From Plectrocnemia conspersa (Eukaryota; Arthropoda; Insecta; Trichoptera; Polycentropodidae): a stretch of DNA of 64,000 bases. Below the pieces are notes generated by a model. It had not been told where the DNA came from and did no database searches. It saw only the letters and a list, made by a program, of their open reading frames with translations. The stretch's first letter is position 1, and every line of letters begins with the position of its first letter. Positions 56,901-62,900 of the stretch are shown piece after piece. The stretch is from positions 1,054,001-1,118,000 of the forward strand of contig VTFK01000057.1 of assembly GCA_009617715.1 (NCBI GenBank), read 5' to 3'. The position numbers and the translations under genes are program-made.

Positions 56901-59900
56901 CTGGAATGTGCTAGTAAAATTATATGATTTCAACTTTTTCATACATAGTAATAACTATGTTTACATACTTATCATTATTTATTTCAATGTGATGTATACA
57001 TGTTACAGTGAATGTGTATTTTTTGGTAAAGTTATATTTTCCCTAATAAAGTCCAAATACAATTTCACCAGTAGATATATATATATTTCTATGTGCTGCT
57101 TTAAAATGTCTATGAAACTCAATTTGACAGTTGCGAAACGCACATTTGCTGTTCAAACCCAAACCTAACCTACACGAATCATCCAAACCCAACATGACCT
57201 AAAGAAAGTTCTAAAACTAAGTATTTAGTTTGTACTTTTGTCAAGTCAAAAGTACAAACTAAACCAACTCAACTCTCGAGGAAAAATAAGCAAAAGTAAA
57301 AGTATAGACAGACATTGCATCTCGCATATTACTCCATAGTTTGTTTGTCTACACCAGGGGTGGCCAACCCAAATGACCTTGCGGGCCACTTCGGAAATGC
57401 ATCATAACTCCGCAGGCCACATATAAAATTATATATCCCCATATTAAATTTAGTTACCCTATAGACATTTTTTGGAGTGAAAAATTGTCTATAGTGTATT
57501 GGCCATTATAAAATAAATATATTTTGTAAAAGTGTGATGAATCTCGCGGGCCGGAAAAATGTTCAAGACGGGTTGGCTACCCCTGGTCTACACTATGCTT
57601 GATAGCTATCCTTACCGATATTACTATGGACTTCTGATATGAGAATATTGGTCAAAGTGTATTCAAATCGAATTTTAGTGAAATCTAAATTCACTTTCAA
57701 TGATAGATATATATATTTCTACTAGCAAAAATAGAATTCAACTGATGGGCGCTAGCGAAATTAAATGCTGCTCTAACATGTTTATGAAACTCAATTTGAC
57801 AGTTACGAAACGTCCATTTGCTGTTCAAACCCAAACCTAACTAAACCCAAACTTGACCTAATAATAATTTTAAAACTAATTATAGTTTAAGTACTTTCAT
57901 TAGATCAAGTCCAAAATACAAACTAAGCCAATTTATCTCTTAGGGGGAAATAAGCGGAAGAGAACCATAGTTAGTCTGCACTTGATAAAAATATGATAGC
58001 TATTCTTACCGATATTACTACGGACTTCTGATATGAGAGTATTAGTTAAAGTGTTTTCAAATCGAATTTTGGTCAATAGGAGGGCGCAAAAACAATTATC
58101 ACTTCTCAGAAGTCAAAAATCCACGTCAAAAGCAATAAAATCGGTTACAAGCGGTCCCACTGCGACGGCGCCGATACGATTTTATTGCTTTTGTCGTGGA
58201 TTTTTGATTTCTGAGAAGGGATAATTGTTTTTTGCGCTCTCCTATTGGTCAAAATTCGATTTAGATATGCCTCATTCGATTCTCACTTATTGTAAGTTGT
58301 GATATTGTTATAAAGAGTCTTAATGTAAACTCTAGATAACCGAGCGTTTTCACTGCGACAGCAATGGCACGATTTTATTGCTTTTAACGTGGATTCTAAA
58401 CAAGACCTTCTTGAGTTTGGCCAGAAAAATGCATGTCATTTAATGAAATATTATGAATCTTAATAAAATTGCAATATTAAAAAGACGACTACTGACTGGC
58501 CAACTTTTACCCCACCCCCTGAAAAAATCTGAAATGACATCCCTGACCTCAGATTAAGTATTCCTACTTTTTCCTAATCTCACAAATCAATATCGAGATG
58601 ATTAATTAACACAGCAACACCAGTTATACAAAATTTCATTTTACATTACTAATTTATTTCAGATTTATTATTGCGACGGTGACAACGATTGTGGTGACAA
58701 CTCAGACGAACCGCCGTCTTGCAATAATTATATGGGAAATAATACAGTTTGTAAAAATGGACAGTTTGCCTGTCATGACACAGGATTGTGTATTTTGTCG
58801 ATATTTACTTGCGACGGCTTCAATCATTGCACGGATGGTTCTGATGAAGATTCTTACTATTGTGGTATACTTTTTATCTTCATTCTTTAATTTATTTTCT
58901 GAATACCATACTTGACTAAAAAATGATTTTAGCAGATAAATCGAAACAAGTGGGCGCTTGCGCTAAAACAGAGTTTGAATGCGAAAACAGTGCTTGTGTT
59001 AACAGTACTCTGCTATGCGATGGCCGTGATGATTGTGGAGACTTTAGCGACGAAAAGCTATGCAGTAAGATTATTAAATCTAATTTAATAGTAATATATT
59101 ATACGATGATTTTAACTTTTAATTCTAATAGATATAAATGAATGTTTGGATCCACTGACTTGCGCTCACATCTGCAAAGATCTACAAATAGGATATGTGT
59201 GTTCATGCAAGAAAGGTTATAAGGTTTCAAAGGAAAATAAACGGCTTTGCGTAGATATTGATGAATGTGCCGATTACCCATGTGGACAAGTTTGTCGGTA
59301 AGTGTTTAAATATACCAAAACCAGTAATGTGTCTAATAAAAACAAAACTTAATATCAATCTATAATACTTATAGTAACACTGAAGGCAGCTTTGTATGTT
59401 CGTGTCAAGATGGATTCTTATTAGAGCATGACAGAATTAACTGCAAAGCCAATAGTAGTAAGTATCTGAATATATAATTAATTTCTATGGATGAAAGCTC
59501 ATCTAATTATTGTTATATACATTTAAGGAGTACCAGCATCAATCATATTCTCAAACCGATACTATAATCGTAAAATGAACCTGGCTAATGGTGAAACTAC
59601 GCTGATTGCTCATAATTTGACGAATGCAGTGGGTTTAGATTTCGATTGGGCAGGACAGTGTATATATTGGTCAGACGTGACAACCAATCAAGGATCCAAT
59701 ATCAAAAGATTGTGCGATATGAACACTACGAACATCGGCGGCGCCACATCAAATGCCACCTATCAAGTGTTACATTCTCAGATTCTACAAAATCCTGACG
59801 GTCTTGCCGTAGATTGGGTAGGCCGTAATCTATACTGGTGTGATAAAGGCCATGACACAATCGAAGTATCCAGATTGGATGGACGCCACCGAAAAATACT

Positions 59901-62900
59901 ATTGAATCAAGGGCTTCAAGAACCGAGAGCGATAGCACTCGATCCAAGACATGGGTAATGGGTTTTTGATCATTTATATCTCTAGAAGATTTTATTGATA
60001 TGTTTTTTTTTATGTTTTTGTTTAGAATGATGTATTGGTCAGATTGGGGTGACTTTCCTCATATTGGTAGAGCTGGAATGGACGGTTCCAATCCACACGT
60101 GATCATAAACTCGTCTTTAGGTTGGCCTAATGCTTTGTCAATATCACACGAAAGTCGAGAGTTGTATTTTGCTGACGCCAAAGAAGATTATATAGCCGTT
60201 TCTGACTTAGATGGCAAAAATGTCCGAATACTGTTTAATAGAGGTTTGTCTTTTAATCAGCATGCTAATATAAGTATTATGGCTCTTTCTTGTATCTGAA
60301 ATTGTATCTTAGAATTATCAAGATTATACTCCGGTATCAAGAGAAACTCATATATGTATATAAATATATATATAGTAATATCATATTATAATTAAACTTT
60401 TCAGCTAAAAATCCGTCTTTAAATTTGCATCACATCTTCGCAATTGCCGTTTGGGAAGGTTATGTATATTGGAGCGACTGGGAAACAAAAACCATAGAAC
60501 GCTGTGAAAAATATCCGAAACTCGCCGATCGTCAAGCTGACGTGACCCTTATCAAAATTGGCGCATACGTAAACGCTTCAACGCCTTGCAGAACTATGGC
60601 GAAATTAGTACATAAACCGATGGATATTAGAATCTATCATCCTTATAGACAGAGACCTGTACCGAGTAAGTTTAACTAGATGTATATATATAATATTTTA
60701 TCATCATATTATGTAAATTCTTAGATAGATCATTGCGTTGCAATGAGCTCAATTGTTCCGGTCTGTGTTTATTGACTCCTGGAACTGACGGCATCATCGC
60801 CAAATGCGTATGTCCTGAAAACTTCATATTAGCCGACGACGGATATAATTGTTTACCAAACTGCACGACTGCGCATTTTATCTGTCCGAAAGCATTGAAG
60901 TGTATACCGTTCTGGTGGAGATGTGACACTCAAGTATGTTATCTTAAAGTAATTTTGTAGCTTAATGGCAGTAGCGATATATAATATATGTTTTTTTAAG
61001 GATGATTGTGGCGATGGATCTGATGAGCCACCATCGTGTCCGAGCTATCATTGCAATCCAGGCCAATTCCAATGCTCCAACACCAAATGCATTGATCCGT
61101 CACAACTTTGCAATGGCATCAACGATTGCGGTGATGGATCCGACGAACTCGACTGCGATAAAGTAAATTATATAATTTATTTAATGCTGCAGAATGAATT
61201 TTAAATGCGATTATTTTTAGTTCACGTGTCTATCGTCTCAATTCAAATGCAAAGGCAATGCTACAATATCAGATCGATGTATACCGAGCGCTAGAAGATG
61301 CGACGGTACTGAAGATTGTCCGAAGGGTGACGACGAACAGAACTGTCCACCGGAAACCTGCGCACCAAATCATGTTAGTTTAAAAATTATATTACTTTTA
61401 AAACGAGTCTTATAAAAATACTTTTTTTTAAATAGTTCCATTGCGATAACGGGAATTGTATTCCGAACACATGGGTTTGCGATAACGATGCCGATTGCAG
61501 TGATAGTTCAGATGAGACTGAAAAGTGCAAAGATAGGAAGTGTAGCTCCGATTCCTTCAGGTATATTTATATTTTAAATTTATATATAATACTTATCAGT
61601 GTCGGTGTATGAAAGCTGCGAAAATAATCGTAGTGCTAAATTTTGTGTAAATTATCGGACAATTTACCCTATTTTCTATTGTTCTGGAAGTTACTTTAAA
61701 AACTCTTGTATAGTAAGTAAATATACGGGAGGATTTCTTAATTAATTTAAATATATTATACAATTAACAAATAAATGATAAAACCATTGAAACTTAAGTA
61801 TAGTCCAAATAAGTATGAATTACTGCAGAAATATTGTCATATGTACGCATATACACTTCAATATTACATAGTTTATTATATTTAAGGTGTAATTCTGGTC
61901 GTTGTATTCCATTATCTTGGCAATGCGACGGCGACGACGACTGTCCTGGAGGAGAAGATGAACCACCTTCATGTAAAACGCAGATATCCCCTACATGTGA
62001 ACCCACGTATTTCAGATGTAAAAATAATAAGTATGTATTCTTAAATGTTTATTTGTAGAGTAAGACATAAAATAAATACTAGTATCCCCCCTTGCTTTAA
62101 ACTATTTATTATATTTTATAGCAATATTTATATCTCTCCTTTATATCATGTATAGTATATAATAATATTATTTTTAGATGTATACCTGGCCGATGGCATT
62201 GTGATTATGATGATGATTGTGGCGATAAGAGCGATGAAGAAAATTGCTCACCTCGCAATTGCTCTGAGAGCGAGTTCAGATGTTTGGACGGTCGGTGCAT
62301 TCGAGGATCTCACAAATGCAACGGCGAGTACAATTGCGAAGACCGTTCCGACGAGTTACATTGTAACACTTCTTGCAATGCCAACGAGTTTCGATGCCAT
62401 GATCCAAAACTGTGCATTGTTGCGTAAGTTATTTGTTACTTTTAATTATTTTACATTGCTTGTTAATATTAATTGTTCATATTTCTAGACAATGGAAATG
62501 TGACGGTGATATTGATTGTGCCGATGGATCTGATGAAATTGGTTGTGAATATAACGAAAATGGAACTTCCGGTAACACCTGCGGCGTTGGAATGTTTGCT
62601 TGTGCTTCATCTCACGGACGTTGCATTCCTGAGCGTTGGAAGTGTGATAATAAAGACGATTGTGGTGATGGATCTGACGAAAATAGCACAATGTGCGCTC
62701 ATCACGTTTGTCTACCTTCAGCTTTCAGGTTATTATTCTTCAATATATATTTTTATAACCGTGTGCTTATTTATAAATATATTTGTATATACACACTTAG
62801 GTGTTTCAATAATAAATGCATATCAATGGACAATTGGTGTGATGGAAAAGACGACTGTGGTGATCAATCCGATGAGAATCTGTTCCTTTGTAAGAATTCC

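Larger units (their letters stand above)
56026..58662. other. LRP1 intron 49, repeat-laden
   Basis: 2.6 kb. It contains an inverse partial copy of the 3139-3309 repeat at 56055-56183 and another at 58497-58555, a tandem repeat pair at 57090-58060 with a nested hAT MITE, and a large hairpin at 58065-58258. No coding sequence recognised. Confidence 0.6.

Noticed and set aside
56055..58555. One repeat copy split by a 2.3-kb insertion (56055-56183 and 58497-58555 against 3139-3309)
   Set aside because: The order of the two parts does not match a simple interruption, so they are treated as separate partial copies.
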